Shown here: positions 42,485-51,369 of the stretch, piece after piece | Position numbering within the stretch: the stretch's first letter is position 1 | How the letters are laid out: every line of letters begins with the position of its first letter | Translations under genes and position numbers: made by a program | Source of the DNA: Neokomagataea anthophila | GTDB taxonomy: Bacteria > Pseudomonadota > Alphaproteobacteria > Acetobacterales > Acetobacteraceae | Direction of reading: 5' to 3' | Assembly (NCBI RefSeq): GCF_018122595.1 | Contig: NZ_JAGRQH010000006.1 | Location: forward strand, 1 to 64,000 | Length of the DNA: 64,000 bases | Notes under the pieces: model-generated | What the model saw: only the letters and a program-made list of their open reading frames with translations | Database searches by the model: none | What the model was told of the DNA's origin: nothing

Positions 42485-44365
42485 ATGGGTGATACAATCG
42501 TGAATCAAACGCTGGAACAGGCTTACCGTGCGGCTGCAACACCGATTGTGATCGTGGGGCATGTGGACCATGGCAAGTCCACGCTGATTGGCCGTTTGCT
42601 CTATGACACGGATAGTTTGCAAGACGGTAAGCTGGCGCAGATTGTGGAGAGCAGCCGCAAGCGTGGCCTCGCGGTGGAGTGGAGCTTCCTGCTGGACTCC
42701 TTGCAGATTGAGCGTGACCAAGGGGTGACGGTTGATTCCACACGGATTCCGTTCCGTTTGGGGAGCCGTGAGTTTGTGATTGTGGATGCGCCGGGCCACC
42801 GTCAGTTTCTGCGGAACATGATTACGGGTGCGGCAGATGCGGAAGCGGCTGTGCTCGTCGTGGATGCCAAGGAAGGCGCGCAAGAACAGACGCGTCGCCA
42901 TGCGCTTTTGCTGCGTTTGATCGGCATTCGTCATGTGATCGTGCTGTTGAACAAAGCCGATATGCTTGGTTTTGATGAAGCGCAGATTGTGCAGGCGGAA
43001 AGCGATGTTCGTCAGCTTTTAGGGCGTTTGGAAATTTCCGTAGAAGCTGTGGTACCTGCTTCTGCGCGTGATGGTGATAATATTGCCAGCCGTTCCGAGC
43101 GCTCTGCTTGGTATAAGGGCCCAACACTGGTGGAAGCGCTGTCGAATGTGCAGCCACCCGCACCACGTTTGGCGTTGCCGTTCCGTATGCCGGTGCAAGA
43201 TGTGTATCGTTTTGATGGTGTGCGTTATGTTGCCGGTCGGATTGAGCGGGGTACTGTGCGTCAAGGCGATAAGCTCGCGATTGGCGTGCAGGGGCAAGTG
43301 GCAACCGTTGCGGAAGTGTGCCGTTGGCATGCGCCGGAGCATTCTGTGGCGGGAGCAGGTGAGTCTATTGCGCTGCGTTTAGAGCCAGACTTGGTGCCTG
43401 ATCGTGGGGATTTATTGTTCCCTGCCGGGCAGAGCGAGAATGCGCCGATTAAATCGGCACGGCTGCGCACGCGTCTGTTCTGGCTGCGTGGGGAGCCTTT
43501 GCGTGTGGGCGAAAGCTTTACCTTGCGTTTAGCTACAGCAGAGCATGATGTCACCGTGGCGTCGATTGATGCTGTAGTGGATCTGGATGATCTAAGCATG
43601 GGGCCGGGTGATACGGCTCAGCCTGATGGTTTTGCGGAAGTCACGCTTGCGGCCTCACATGCGCTGTTATTTGATGCGTTTACGCCGGGCCTAGGTGATG
43701 GGCGTGGCGTTTTGGTGGATCGCTTCCAGCGTATTGTAGGCGGCGCTCCATTGATCGGTGGAGCGGAATTGGATGAGGGGGCTTTGGCCATTCATCCGAC
43801 GGCAAGCCGTGTATCTGCTGAGGCACAACAGCGTGCCCGCGGGCACCGTAGTGCAGTGTTCTGGCTGACGGGTCTGCCCGGTTCCGGCAAGAGCACAGTG
43901 GCGCGTTCTGCTGAGTTGGCTTTGACGGAGCAGGGCGTACAAGCAACCGTTCTGGATGGTGATACGCTGCGTGCTGGTTTGTGCAGTGACTTAGGTTTCT
44001 CACCAGAAGACCGCCGAGAGAATATTCGCCGTGCCGCGCATGTGGCGAAGATTTTAGCGGAGAGTGGTCAGGTTGTGGTGGTTGCGCTGGTCTCCCCATT
44101 GCGGGAAGATCGGGAGCAGGCACGACACATCATCGGTGAAGGTTTCCACGAGGTCTTTGTGGATACGCCATTGGAGACGTGTGAAACGCGGGACCCGAAG
44201 GGTCTCTATGCAGCCGCACGTTCGGGGAAGATTGCGGAGTTCACGGGGGTTTCTGCTCCGTATGAAGCACCTTTGGAGCCTGAGCTTCGTTTGGCTGCGG
44301 ATTTGAATGAAGAAGAAGCGAGCGGTAGTCTGACAGGCTATGTGCTGCGGGCCGTGCAGCCGTAA
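42485..44365 (+). CDS. cysNC: Bifunctional sulfate adenylyltransferase subunit 1 / APS kinase
   Basis: 626 residues. Residues 1 to about 430 are the CysN GTPase: G1 [13 protein letters not shown]3 DAPGHRQF, G4 NKADM, then two beta-barrel domains. Residues 450-626 are APS kinase (CysC): Walker [34 protein letters not shown] and [10 protein letters not shown]. The fusion is common in alphaproteobacteria. The kinase makes PAPS, which the APS-type CysH upstream should not need; PAPS may serve sulfotransferases or CysH may accept both. Terminator-like hairpin at 44374. Confidence 0.97.
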   Translation: MGDTIVNQTLEQAYRAAATPIVIVGHVDHGKSTLIGRLLYDTDSLQDGKLAQIVESSRKRGLAVEWSFLLDSLQIERDQGVTVDSTRIPFRLGSREFVIVDAPGHRQFLRNMITGAADAEAAVLVVDAKEGAQEQTRRHALLLRLIGIRHVIVLLNKADMLGFDEAQIVQAESDVRQLLGRLEISVEAVVPASARDGDNIASRSERSAWYKGPTLVEALSNVQPPAPRLALPFRMPVQDVYRFDGVRYVAGRIERGTVRQGDKLAIGVQGQVATVAEVCRWHAPEHSVAGAGESIALRLEPDLVPDRGDLLFPAGQSENAPIKSARLRTRLFWLRGEPLRVGESFTLRLATAEHDVTVASIDAVVDLDDLSMGPGDTAQPDGFAEVTLAASHALLFDAFTPGLGDGRGVLVDRFQRIVGGAPLIGGAELDEGALAIHPTASRVSAEAQQRARGHRSAVFWLTGLPGSGKSTVARSAELALTEQGVQATVLDGDTLRAGLCSDLGFSPEDRRENIRRAAHVAKILAESGQVVVVALVSPLREDREQARHIIGEGFHEVFVDTPLETCETRDPKGLYAAARSGKIAEFTGVSAPYEAPLEPELRLAADLNEEEASGSLTGYVLRAVQP

Positions 44366-44373
44366 AAATCACA

Positions 44374-44403
44374 TCAGGGGTACAGTGTATTCTGTGCCCC
44401 TGA
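44374..44403 (+). terminator. Terminator-like hairpin after cysNC
   Basis: A 12-bp inverted repeat TCAGGGGTACAG / CTGTGCCCCTGA with one G-T pair and a 6-base loop, 8 bp after the cysNC stop. The tail GTGTTTG is weak in T. Confidence 0.7.
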
Positions 44404-44465
44404 GTGTTTGACATAAACGTGGTTTTGGTAACGTCCACACGCTTTGTGTGGAGATATGAATGTAT

Positions 44466-44519
44466 AGGCCAGTGGCATGGTGATCTGGCCTTTATTGTGA
44501 AAAATGCGCCACATTTTTC
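44466..44519. terminator. Two further hairpins before the PhnA-like gene end
   Basis: AGGCCAG/CTGGCCT followed by TTATTG (44466-44491), then GAAAAATG/CATTTTTC (44499-44519). With the hairpin at 44374 they make three in a row between convergent cysNC and the PhnA-like gene; the left-hand one ends cysNC, the others may end the minus-strand gene. Confidence 0.45.
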
Positions 44520-44556
44520 AACGCAGTCTTGTGATCTAGTGTTGGGTGATTTCTTT

Positions 44557-44883
44557 TTAGACTTTGCGTAAAAATTCAGCTTTCAGCATGTAGCTGCCAG
44601 CTTCAACAGCATGATCACCACTGCGTAGGCGAATATTTTTGATTTTTGTGCCGACTTTGAGGGCGTTTGATCCCCCTTTCACTTTGAGATCTTTAATGAT
44701 CATCACGGTATCCCCATCAGCAAGAGGAGTGCCGTTTGAATCACGGATGATGTCTTCATCAGGGGTTGTCTCTGCGATATCTGCAGGCCATTCATAGCCG
44801 CAAATATTACAGACATGATGAGGGCCTTGAAGGTGGTTATCTTCAAGGGTGCATTGCGGGCAAGCGGGTGTTGTTGTGCTCAT
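44557..44883 (-). CDS. PhnA/YjdM-family zinc-ribbon protein
   Basis: 108 residues from the ATG at 44883, the start that gives the family N terminus MSTTTPACPQC; the frame is open further upstream. Zinc-ribbon cysteine pairs CPQC and CNIC lie in the first 32 residues. The C-terminal part DSNGTPLADGDTVMIIKDL and KVKGGSNALKVGTKIKNIRL is the PhnA family signature. Despite the name, no phosphonate enzyme activity is shown for this family and the function is unknown. Single gene. Confidence 0.9.
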   Translation of the reverse strand: MSTTTPACPQCTLEDNHLQGPHHVCNICGYEWPADIAETTPDEDIIRDSNGTPLADGDTVMIIKDLKVKGGSNALKVGTKIKNIRLRSGDHAVEAGSYMLKAEFLRKV

Positions 44884-44978
44884 ACTGGTTGTGTGTAAGC
44901 GGTGAGCGCGTGGGAGACAATATATTCGATTTCGAAACAATTTAGGCATATAAGAAGGGTACTCTTTCATTTGAGAAT

Positions 44979-45555
44979 ATGATGATGCACCTGAAAAAAT
45001 GTTTCTTAATCGCATTAATGTGTGCGCTGCCCTATCAGGCGGTTTATGCGGCTGATAATAGCGTCCTCCAGAAAATGTTTGATGACGATCAAGCTGCACG
45101 CAACGCGGAAGATATCAATTGGAAGGTACTGAATGTTCAGGATGAGCAACGTCGCGTTAGGCTGACGGCGCTCTTGAAAGCCGGTGAACTGAAAACGGGG
45201 CGTGATTATTATAACGCGGCCTTATATTGAGCAGCATGGGCACAAACCAGAAGATTATTTGCGGGCGCATTGTCTTGCCGTAACCGCGCTAATGTTGGGA
45301 TATAAGCCTGCACGTTGGATCAGTGCTGCGACGTTGGATCGTTATTTGGTTTTTACCGGGCACGCACAAATTTACGGCACTCAATCATCGGGGAAGGTGC
45401 CGCAAGACCCGACGGCGGAGATGGAAATGTCCCAAGAGCCTTATGACCGTTCGGTGCTGACGGATGATATGCGGCGGATGTCAGGTGTGCCGGGTATTCC
45501 AGAACAAGAACGGAATATGAAAGCGGGTATTTACCATCAGTCTTTGGATGACTGA
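44979..45555 (+). pseudogene. Secreted DUF6624-like gene broken by a frameshift
   Basis: Two overlapping reading frames read as one protein. The first (44979-45230) gives a signal peptide (to VYAAD) and the start of the domain: FDDDQAARNAED, VLNVQDEQRRVRL, GELKTGRDYYNAAL. It then stops. The second, shifted by one base (from about 45226), continues exactly where the domain should: EQHGHKPEDYLRAHCLAV, GYKPARWISAATLDRYL, AQIYGTQ, PYDRSVLTDDMRRMSGVP. One extra base near TTATATTGAG explains both. It may be a real pseudogene or a sequencing error. The intact protein would be about 190 residues. Family function unknown. Confidence 0.8.
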
Positions 45556-45580
45556 TGACGCGTTGCGAGCAAGGCTGTGT

Positions 45581-45609
45581 CTGGAGCAGGTGCGAATGAC
45601 CTGCTCCAG
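45581..45609. terminator. Hairpin between convergent genes
   Basis: An 11-bp perfect inverted repeat CTGGAGCAGGT / ACCTGCTCCAG with a 7-base loop, midway between the frameshifted gene and the antiporter gene. No long T run on either side, but position and stability suggest a shared terminator. Confidence 0.65.
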
Positions 45610-45619
45610 AAGAGCGGGG

Positions 45620-46834
45620 TTATGTTGCTTTCTTACGGGGTGCGACCAGCCTAAAAAGTGGGCCGGTGAGTGTGGTGGAAATTACGGCCAAGATCATTAG
45701 TGATGCGAAGGCAAATTCTGACAACATACCTTGCGCGTGCAAAATGGTTGCTGCCACAATTTCCATTAACCCCTTACATTGTAAGAGTGTTCCTACGCTT
45801 AAGGACTGACGCAGGGTCAGGCCTTTGGTGGGAGGGAAAAGGCAGACAGCGGCAATTTTGGTGATGATTGAAACCGCGACCAACGCCAGAGATGCAACGA
45901 CGGATGGCCACGTCAGGGCGTCACCATCAATCTTCAGGCCACTATGACCGAAGAACATTGGTGCCAGCCAAATCAAGGAGAAGGTGCCAACTTGTGCGAT
46001 TGGCAGACGGCGTGCCCATGAAGGCGGCATAATCGCGCCAGCAAAATAAGCGCCGATTAACTCATGAAGTCCTAACTGCATACTCGCCCATGATCCGGCG
46101 GCAAGATACACGGGAACAGTCACCCAGATGAGCCATGATGGTGGGTTACGGAGATGGCGTGAAGCCCAGTTGCCGCCAGCCGCCAAGGCAATGAGCAATA
46201 GGACGGCTAAGCCTTCAAGGCCAGTCCAGCCATGGAGGGCAGCGCTACCGCGTGCAGCAAACTGTAGTACAGCAAGGCCAACCCACAGCGTTGCGTCATC
46301 AATGACCGCGAGTTTAAGCGCTAATTGTCCTAGGGGTTTTTGAGCAGGTTTTAATTCACGGACTACACCGATCAACACCGGTAAGGCACTGACAGCAATA
46401 CATAAGCCAATGGATGCGGCTGCAATGAGAGGCGTTGCGTGTGGTGGGTGCCAGCCCGGTAAGGGGAGTAGGTAGGTCAGCGCAAAAATGGAACCAATGA
46501 TGAAGGGGCCACCTAAGGCGACAAAAGCACCGCCAATCAAGCGCCCAAGAGTGGGGGCAGGGAGTTCATCGCTGGCAAGCGTACCGGCGGGCTGTTGCCA
46601 CATTTCCAGTCCTGCCGTGAAGGCGAGAACAAGGACGGCGACCCATCCGATATCATTTCCATAGGTCGATGGAATACCAAGTGTTTTTACTGGCACATGC
46701 CAGACGGCCATGAGTATTCCGACCAATATAGGTAAGACCGCAATCGGTAATGCGCGCTTTGTTCCTCGCCACAGAATCCATGGCAGTAGAACAAATAGGG
46801 CAGCATCAGCGATCAGAGCGGCAACATTATGCAT
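45620..46834 (-). CDS. CPA2-type cation/proton antiporter (Kef-like membrane domain)
   Basis: 404 residues with about 11-12 hydrophobic helices and no C-terminal RCK/TrkA domain. The core ion-site helices are suggested by LAFTAGLEMW and LKLAVIDDATLWVGLA (a DD motif in the fifth or sixth core helix), with a PVLIGVVREL segment between. CPA2 antiporters exchange Na+ or K+ for protons and help control pH, relevant to acid-producing bacteria. Single gene. Confidence 0.87.
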   Translation of the reverse strand: MHNVAALIADAALFVLLPWILWRGTKRALPIAVLPILVGILMAVWHVPVKTLGIPSTYGNDIGWVAVLVLAFTAGLEMWQQPAGTLASDELPAPTLGRLIGGAFVALGGPFIIGSIFALTYLLPLPGWHPPHATPLIAAASIGLCIAVSALPVLIGVVRELKPAQKPLGQLALKLAVIDDATLWVGLAVLQFAARGSAALHGWTGLEGLAVLLLIALAAGGNWASRHLRNPPSWLIWVTVPVYLAAGSWASMQLGLHELIGAYFAGAIMPPSWARRLPIAQVGTFSLIWLAPMFFGHSGLKIDGDALTWPSVVASLALVAVSIITKIAAVCLFPPTKGLTLRQSLSVGTLLQCKGLMEIVAATILHAQGMLSEFAFASLMILAVISTTLTGPLFRLVAPRKKAT

Positions 46835-46919
46835 TGAATCTTTCCAGTTGCTCGTTTGAACTCCGAGCTTATGAGAAATTTCCCTGTATATGCAAACTAT
46901 AGGAGTGGAAGGTTGTATT

Positions 46920-48167
46920 TTATTGTGAAAGGTATGGCCGTTTAGGGCGTATCATGATTCCCACAGCAAGAGCGAGGTAGCAGGAGAGAGCGCCGAGGGT
47001 GATGGCCCATCGTGGTCCGAATGTGTCTGCTACCCATCCGGCGATTGGCGCACCGATGGGCGTTCCTCCGAGTACAACCCCGATGCGAAGCGCGATGACA
47101 CGGCCACGATATGCGGGTTCTGTAGCCAACTGCATGAGCGTATTAGAGGTGTTGGTGAAGAGTAAGGCGGCAATGCCGATGCTGATAATGGTGATGCCAA
47201 AAAGCCAGTAAGTGGGGGCGAGTGCGGCGGCAGTACAACTCAGGCCGAGCAATCCGGCGGAAAGAAGGAGGCTATGGTAGCGGTCTTTTTGGTTAAAGCC
47301 GCTCAGTGCTGCTCCGATGACGGAGCCAACTGCCATGATGGATGATAGCAGGCCATAACGCCCTGCACTGGCGTGAAAGACATGGACGGCCATGGTGGCT
47401 ACAAAAAGGGACATGTTCAGCGCAAAAGTACCGATCAGCGCGAGCATAATGAGCGTGGAGCGCAGTTCGTTTTTGCGCCATGCGTAGCGTAGGCCATCTA
47501 AAAAACGTTGGCTTTGGATCGATGAACGGCTGGTGTTGCGTTTTGTGCGCAGTAGAAATAACGAGCCGAGGACCGCAAAAAATGAAGCGCCGTTGATGAG
47601 AAAGGTCCAGCCTGTGCTTGTGGCACTGATGATCGCTCCCCCGACGGCAGGACCTATAAAGCGGGCTGCATTAAACGAAATGGAATTAAAAGATACTGCT
47701 GCAGGCAAGGCTGTATCGCCTACGAGGTCCCCAATAAAGACTTGGCGCACAGGCGCATCAAATGATGCTGCTGTGCCGAAGAGAAAGGTGAGGATGTATA
47801 GTCCCCAACGATCAATGTGGTGGGTGATAGTGAGGACGCCAATGCACAGTGCAAGAACTGCCATTGTGCTCTGTGTGATGATCAGAAGGCGCCGCCTGTC
47901 ATAGCGGTCCGCCAAAGTGCCGGTCCATGGCAGGAAGAGAATGGGTGAGACAAATTGGAGGGCGATGACCGTTCCCAAAAGGGATGCGCTGTGGTGGGGA
48001 AGCTCCGTGAGTGCCAGCCAGTCTTGCCCCGTACGCTGGACCCATGTGCCAATATTGGACACGAAGGTCCCGGCTGCCCAGAGGGCATAATCCCGCTGTT
48101 TAAAAAGCAGTAATTGCTGCGGTGTATGGCGTTGTTTGCAGGGGGACCGCTGCAAAATGCGGAGCAT
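46920..48167 (-). CDS. MFS transporter, EntS/MFS_3 type
   Basis: 415 residues with about 12 membrane helices. Seen: a WVQRTGQDWLAL start, the loop 2-3 motif GTLADRYDRRRLL, a DAPVRQVFIGDLV segment and FIGPAVGGAII. This group includes enterobactin exporter-like and drug-efflux proteins. The substrate is not evident, and the neighbours do not help. It is divergent from the sugar porter. Confidence 0.87.
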   Translation of the reverse strand: MLRILQRSPCKQRHTPQQLLLFKQRDYALWAAGTFVSNIGTWVQRTGQDWLALTELPHHSASLLGTVIALQFVSPILFLPWTGTLADRYDRRRLLIITQSTMAVLALCIGVLTITHHIDRWGLYILTFLFGTAASFDAPVRQVFIGDLVGDTALPAAVSFNSISFNAARFIGPAVGGAIISATSTGWTFLINGASFFAVLGSLFLLRTKRNTSRSSIQSQRFLDGLRYAWRKNELRSTLIMLALIGTFALNMSLFVATMAVHVFHASAGRYGLLSSIMAVGSVIGAALSGFNQKDRYHSLLLSAGLLGLSCTAAALAPTYWLFGITIISIGIAALLFTNTSNTLMQLATEPAYRGRVIALRIGVVLGGTPIGAPIAGWVADTFGPRWAITLGALSCYLALAVGIMIRPKRPYLSQ

Positions 48168-48369
48168 GGCGTGCGTGTCCTTTAGTCTTTTACAGGTACA
48201 TCAGCACCGATGGGTTCGCGGGGCTAGTGCATCATAGTGCGGGGCAGAGGGAAAGGCTGGTGGCGTCTTTTGGTGGTGCTACGCGCGAAAATGTGAGGTG
48301 ATTTCTGTATCTGGAGCGCTAAAGATGACACCATAGATAGTGATTCGCCACTCGGCGGAGGGTTCAAAC

Positions 48370-49827
48370 ATGACAAAAACACTCGATATTTCCCGGAAAT
48401 TAAGTGGAGATTCGCTCAGTACGTTTATTGCGACGATTTCAGCGACAGGCGGTTTGTTGTTTGGGTATGATACCGGCATCATTTCCTCTGCTTTGCTACA
48501 AATACGGGCGCAATTTCATCTCAGCACGTTGGGTGCAGAGATTGTGACATCGACGATTATTCTCGGTGCATTGGTAGGTTGTCTTGGAGCCGGACCTATT
48601 TCGGATCGGTTCGGTCGGCGCAAAACAATCATGCTGGCGGCCGCTTTGTTTATCGTGGGCACGATCGGTGCAGCCGCTGCGACGACCGTGCAGGTTTTGT
48701 CCCTCTCGCGTCTTGTGCTCGGCTTGGCGATTGGTGCAGCCTCTCAGATTGTGCCGATTTATATTGCGGAGATTTCACCCGCGCATCGGCGTGGGCGCTT
48801 GGTTGTGGCGTTCCAGCTTGCGGTGGTGATGGGCGTAACCTTTTCGTTTTTAACGGGATATGCGCTGCAACATGCGAGTTGGCGTTGGATGTTTGGCATT
48901 GGGATGTTGCCAGCAGTTGTGCTGTTTGTCGGTATGGCTTTTCTGCCCAATAGCCCGCGCTGGCTTGCGATGCAGGGGCGCCATGATGAAGCGTTAGAGG
49001 TCTTGCTGCGTGTGCGCAGTTCATCAGATATCGCGCATGACGAATTGCATGATATTGTTTCCCATCAGGAGAAACAGGCACCGTGGTCTGAGCTCAAGAA
49101 ACCATGGGTGCGCCCGGCTTTGGTTGCCTCGGTTGGGATTGCGCTTTTGTGCCAACTCACGGGCATTAATGCGATTATGTACTATGCACCAACCATTTTT
49201 GCCGGTGCGGGTTTTGGTGAGTCCACAGCACTTTTGACGTCTGTTGCGGTTGGTTTGGCTATGGTCGGGGCCACTTTTTTTGGTGGTTGGGCTGTGGACC
49301 GCTGGGGCCGTCGGACGTTGATTCTGCGTATGCTGCCGGGTGCTGCCGTTTCGCTTGTTGTGTTGGGGTTGATGTTCTCGCTGCATTTGACCCATGGCTG
49401 GGGCGCGTGGGTCATGGTGCTATCGCTCATGGGCTATACGGTGTTTAATACTGGCAGCTTGTCGGTAGCGATTTGGCTCGTGGGTGCGGAGGTTTATCCG
49501 CTGTCGTGCCGGAGCAAGGGCATGAGCTTAGTGGCGGGAAGCCATTGGGGTGCCGATTTGTTGATTTCATTAACGACATTGACCCTCGTGCGTGAGCTTG
49601 GGGCAGATATGACGTTCTGGCTGTATGCGGCAGTGAATGCGTTCGCTGTATGGTTTGTGCTGCGTTATGTGCCCGAAACCAAGGGTTATTCTCTTGAGGA
49701 GTTAGAGGCGCGGCTGCGGAATGGTACGTTTGCCCCTGTTGATCGTGCACGGCATTCCGGCCGGCTTCGGGCGCATAGCCCAAATACCGGCACGGACCAT
49801 GTTCATGGGCGGCCGACTGAGCTGTAA
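48370..49827 (+). CDS. Sugar:H+ symporter, MFS sugar porter family
   Basis: 485 residues from the ATG at 48370 with a GGAGGG site. Family signatures: GGLLFGYDTGIISSAL in helix 1, GPISDRFGRRKT, the PxSPRWL motif (LPNSPRWLA), QLTGINAIMYYAPTIF in helix 7, and the PETKG motif (VPETKGYSLEELE) after helix 12. It resembles GalP/XylE-type symporters and would import a hexose or pentose, complementing periplasmic oxidation. Its last 25 bp overlap the end of the convergent ugd gene. Confidence 0.94.
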   Translation: MTKTLDISRKLSGDSLSTFIATISATGGLLFGYDTGIISSALLQIRAQFHLSTLGAEIVTSTIILGALVGCLGAGPISDRFGRRKTIMLAAALFIVGTIGAAAATTVQVLSLSRLVLGLAIGAASQIVPIYIAEISPAHRRGRLVVAFQLAVVMGVTFSFLTGYALQHASWRWMFGIGMLPAVVLFVGMAFLPNSPRWLAMQGRHDEALEVLLRVRSSSDIAHDELHDIVSHQEKQAPWSELKKPWVRPALVASVGIALLCQLTGINAIMYYAPTIFAGAGFGESTALLTSVAVGLAMVGATFFGGWAVDRWGRRTLILRMLPGAAVSLVVLGLMFSLHLTHGWGAWVMVLSLMGYTVFNTGSLSVAIWLVGAEVYPLSCRSKGMSLVAGSHWGADLLISLTTLTLVRELGADMTFWLYAAVNAFAVWFVLRYVPETKGYSLEELEARLRNGTFAPVDRARHSGRLRAHSPNTGTDHVHGRPTEL

Positions 49828-51128
49828 TCGAACCCAGCGTCCCGCATGATACGGGCGCTCCAGATGTTGCGAAGGTCAACAATCACGCGCCCTTGCATAG
49901 TGTCTTTCAAGCGTTCCGGGTCTAGGGCTCGGAACATATTCCATTCGGTTAAAACGACCAACGCATCGGCTCCCTGAGCGGCATCGAGCGCATCGGTGCA
50001 ATAATGCAGTTCTGCCGGTAGGAGTGGTTTAGCGGCGGTCATGCCTTCGGGGTCAAAGACACGCAAGGTTGCGCCTTGTTCATGCAGAGTCTGGATAATG
50101 GGTAGTGAGGCTGCCTCACGCATGTCATCGGTATCAGGCTTAAAGGTAAGGCCAAGAACAGCAATGGTTTTACCACGGACGGAACCGCCAGAACGGGCGA
50201 TGATCCGTTCGGCCATGTCCACTTTGCGGCGTTCATTAATGCGGACGGTCGTGTCGACGAGTTGAGCTGGGGCCCCTGCATCTTTGGCAATGGCGCTGAG
50301 GGCGCGGGTATCTTTGGGGAAACAGGAGCCGCCATATCCTGGGCCAGGATTCAAGAAGCGTTTTCCAATCCGCTGATCTAACCCCATGCCGCGTGCGACA
50401 TCATGAATATTACCGCCGACTTTTTCGCAAAGGTCAGCCATTTCATTGATGAAGGTGACTTTCATCGCCAAAAAGGCATTAGCGGCATATTTCGTGAGCT
50501 CGGCTGTTTCCAAGTCTGTCAGGACAATGGGAGCCTCAATGAGCGACAGCGGACGATAAAGACGGCGCATCAGTTCGGTGGCGCGGGCGCCTTTATCGTC
50601 TGTATCATGGTTGATGCCGATGATAACGCGATCGGGGCGCATGAAGTCCCCAATGGCATTGCCTTCTCGGAGAAATTCCGGGTTGGAGGCGACGTCAAAG
50701 GAGAGTTCTGGTCGTGTCTCCTTCAAAATACGGGCAACTTCACGCCCGGTACCGACAGGAACTGTCGATTTCGTGACGATTAGGAGGTCTTTTTTAGCAG
50801 CCAATGCGATTTCGCGCGTAGCCGCGTAGACGTAGGTGAGGTCAGCATGGCCGTCACCACGACGGGTTGGTGTGCCAACAGCGATGAAAACGGCGTCAGC
50901 GTCAGCAATGGCACTGGTGAGGTCATTGCCAAAAGTTAGGCGGCCGGCTTGGGTATTGCTGGCGACGATTGTATCGAGGCCGGGTTCAAAAATGGGAATA
51001 CGGCCTTCACGCAAAGCCGCGAGTTTCTTTTCGTCGCGTTCAACGATGGTAACATCTGTACCGAATTCGGCGAAACATGCCCCCGAGACGAGCCCGACAT
51101 AACCGCCGCCGATCATAGCGATACGCAT
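49803..51128 (-). CDS. ugd: UDP-glucose 6-dehydrogenase
   Basis: 441 residues. NAD-binding GGGYVGLVSGACFAE at the N terminus, FIAVGTPTRRGDG, KSTVPVGTG, SNPEFLREGNAI, and the catalytic cysteine in GPGYGGSCFPKDT. It oxidises UDP-glucose to UDP-glucuronate for exopolysaccharide or lipid A-related precursors. The 3' end overlaps the convergent sugar porter by 25 bp. Its promoter lies in the spacer to its right. Confidence 0.97.
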   Translation of the reverse strand: MRIAMIGGGYVGLVSGACFAEFGTDVTIVERDEKKLAALREGRIPIFEPGLDTIVASNTQAGRLTFGNDLTSAIADADAVFIAVGTPTRRGDGHADLTYVYAATREIALAAKKDLLIVTKSTVPVGTGREVARILKETRPELSFDVASNPEFLREGNAIGDFMRPDRVIIGINHDTDDKGARATELMRRLYRPLSLIEAPIVLTDLETAELTKYAANAFLAMKVTFINEMADLCEKVGGNIHDVARGMGLDQRIGKRFLNPGPGYGGSCFPKDTRALSAIAKDAGAPAQLVDTTVRINERRKVDMAERIIARSGGSVRGKTIAVLGLTFKPDTDDMREAASLPIIQTLHEQGATLRVFDPEGMTAAKPLLPAELHYCTDALDAAQGADALVVLTEWNMFRALDPERLKDTMQGRVIVDLRNIWSARIMRDAGFDYSSVGRP

Positions 51129-51239
51129 AAAGAAATCTCTCCGTCAGTCCTACTCTTAGTCCATAGCCGACCGATGGATGGGGGGAAACCCATTGGGAAT
51201 ATTAAGGTTTTTTGCGGGGGGATTGGTCGCGGAGGGGCA

Positions 51240-51265
51240 GCTTCTTTTTCTTGGAGAAAAGAAGC
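51240..51265. repeat. Hairpin with T/A tracts, possible dispersed intergenic element
   Basis: A 9-bp inverted repeat GCTTCTTTT / AAAAGAAGC followed by AAAAGACTTTTT. Sequences of this type (TTTCTTGGA-like loop with flanking A and T tracts) are scattered between genes in acetic acid bacteria as I recall them; only one copy is seen here, so this is tentative. Confidence 0.35.
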
Positions 51266-51318
51266 AAAAGACTTTTTGAAAATTTGGGATGGAATTGAGT
51301 TTGGCAGCAGGTTTTTGT

Positions 51319-51356
51319 AAAAAAATGGCCCAACCTCTCCGTAAAGAGGCTGGGCT
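51319..51356 (-). terminator. Terminator of the porin gene
   Basis: On the minus strand the stem AGCCCAGCCTCT / AGAGGTTGGGCC is followed by ATTTTTTT, 14 bp past the porin stop. A good intrinsic terminator. Confidence 0.88.
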
Positions 51357-51369
51357 GTATGCCGTGTTA

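Noticed and set aside
43680-44123. Minus-strand frames inside cysNC
   Set aside because: Shadows of the conserved CysN/CysC coding sequence; no start signals.
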